From Candidatus Avoscillospira stercoripullorum (lineage in GTDB: Bacteria; Bacillota; Clostridia; Oscillospirales; Oscillospiraceae): a DNA stretch of 5,752 nt. Positions 5,481-5,752 of this stretch are shown here, one piece after another (the stretch's first letter is position 1; each line of letters starts with the position of its first letter). Where the stretch lies: contig DVGD01000212.1 of NCBI GenBank assembly GCA_018712905.1, forward strand, positions 1-5,752. Direction: 5' to 3'. The notes under the pieces were generated by a model. It was not told where the DNA came from. It worked only from the letters and a program-made list of their open reading frames with translations, and did no database searches. The translations under genes and the position numbers were made by a program.

Positions 5481-5509
5481 TTGACGCACAGCTGGAAAAC
5501 TGATATACT
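5481..5509 (+). promoter_or_regulatory. Sigma-A promoter of the AIM24-family gene
   Basis: TTGACG (5481-5486), a 17-nt spacer and TATACT (5504-5509) lie 35 nt before the ATG at 5545. The -35 box is 16 nt from that of the divergent pepF promoter, so the polymerase sites are close together. Confidence 0.75.
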
Positions 5510-5544
5510 CGTTCCATCCAATCCAATTGAAAGGCGGGATCCTG

Positions 5545-5752
5545 ATGCAATATGAAATCAAAGGCGAGCCCACCCCTGTGGTGATCTGCCACGTGGAAAA
5601 CGGAGAAACCATGATTACCGAGAGCGGCTCTATGGTATGGATGAGCCCCAATATGGAAATGCAGACCACCGCCGGCGGCTTCGGCAAGGTATTCGGCCGG
5701 ATGTTCACCGGCGAAAACCTCTTCCAAAACCGCTACACTGCCCGGGGCGGCA
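5545..5752 (+). CDS. AIM24 / TIGR00266 family protein, N-terminal part only
   Basis: Only the first 69 residues are in the window; the frame is still open at its end. The start MQYEIKGEP-TPVVICHV (1-17), the FTESG-like TESGSMVWM (25-33), MEMQTT (37-42) and the glycine-rich GGFGKVFGRMFTGENLFQNRYTA (44-66) match the start of the AIM24/TIGR00266 family. Members form beta-rich, trimeric bacterial proteins; the cellular role is not established, and the name comes from a yeast mitochondrial homologue. The ATG at 5545 follows an AAAGG site (5530-5534) at 10 nt. No signal peptide is seen. Family assignment is by recognition of a very conserved N-terminus. Confidence 0.88.
   Translation, partial: MQYEIKGEPTPVVICHVENGETMITESGSMVWMSPNMEMQTTAGGFGKVFGRMFTGENLFQNRYTARGG

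Noticed and set aside
4280..5503. A 407-codon open frame on the plus strand, opposite pepF
   Set aside because: It is antisense to a full-length M3 peptidase with intact catalytic motifs, resembles no family, and has no ribosome site. It arises from codon bias.
5396..5521. N-terminal extension of 42 residues on pepF
   Set aside because: It would read through the pepF promoter (5464-5436) and has no ribosome site, while ATG at 5395 has GGAGG at good spacing.

Overview
The window looks like core chromosome of a GC-rich member of the Firmicutes, most likely class Clostridia, family Oscillospiraceae (Flavonifractor/Pseudoflavonifractor/Intestinimonas-like). The basis is the family mix (YrzB-like DUF1292 protein, class IIB aldolase, YmdB phosphodiesterase, PepF, TIGR00266/AIM24 protein), strong purine-rich Shine-Dalgarno sites, sigma-A type promoters with 17-nt spacers, and compact hairpin-T terminators. 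This placement is by recognition, not by a database search. I see no prophage, insertion sequence, CRISPR array, tRNA or rRNA.

Layout. Bases 1-269 hold no gene but carry five short palindromes, each led by GTAG, in mixed orientation: a REP/BIME-like cluster that stops one base short of the stop codon of a minus-strand DUF1292 gene (271-567). That gene and the plus-strand fructose-bisphosphate aldolase gene fba (765-1733) are divergent and share a 197-nt promoter region with a repeated GCGCCGA motif. The fba gene converges on a minus-strand cold-shock gene (1845-2054), and each has its own terminator in the 111-nt gap. The cold-shock gene and a plus-strand ymdB-type phosphodiesterase gene (2304-3080) are divergent. 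Then ymdB converges on a minus-strand pair, pepF (3590-5395) followed by an XRE-type regulator (3112-3579), across one bidirectional terminator. Finally pepF is divergent from a plus-strand AIM24/TIGR00266 gene that starts at 5545 and is cut by the window end.

The genes are housekeeping: glycolysis/gluconeogenesis (fba), RNA chaperoning (csp), cyclic-nucleotide phosphodiesterase signalling (ymdB), cytosolic peptide turnover (pepF). They are mostly single-gene units with readable promoters; the only apparent operon is pepF plus the XRE gene. No previously undescribed multi-gene system is evident. The parts most worth a second look are the GTAG-palindrome cluster, the shared motif between the DUF1292 and fba promoters, and the regulator coupled to pepF with an unassigned C-terminal region.
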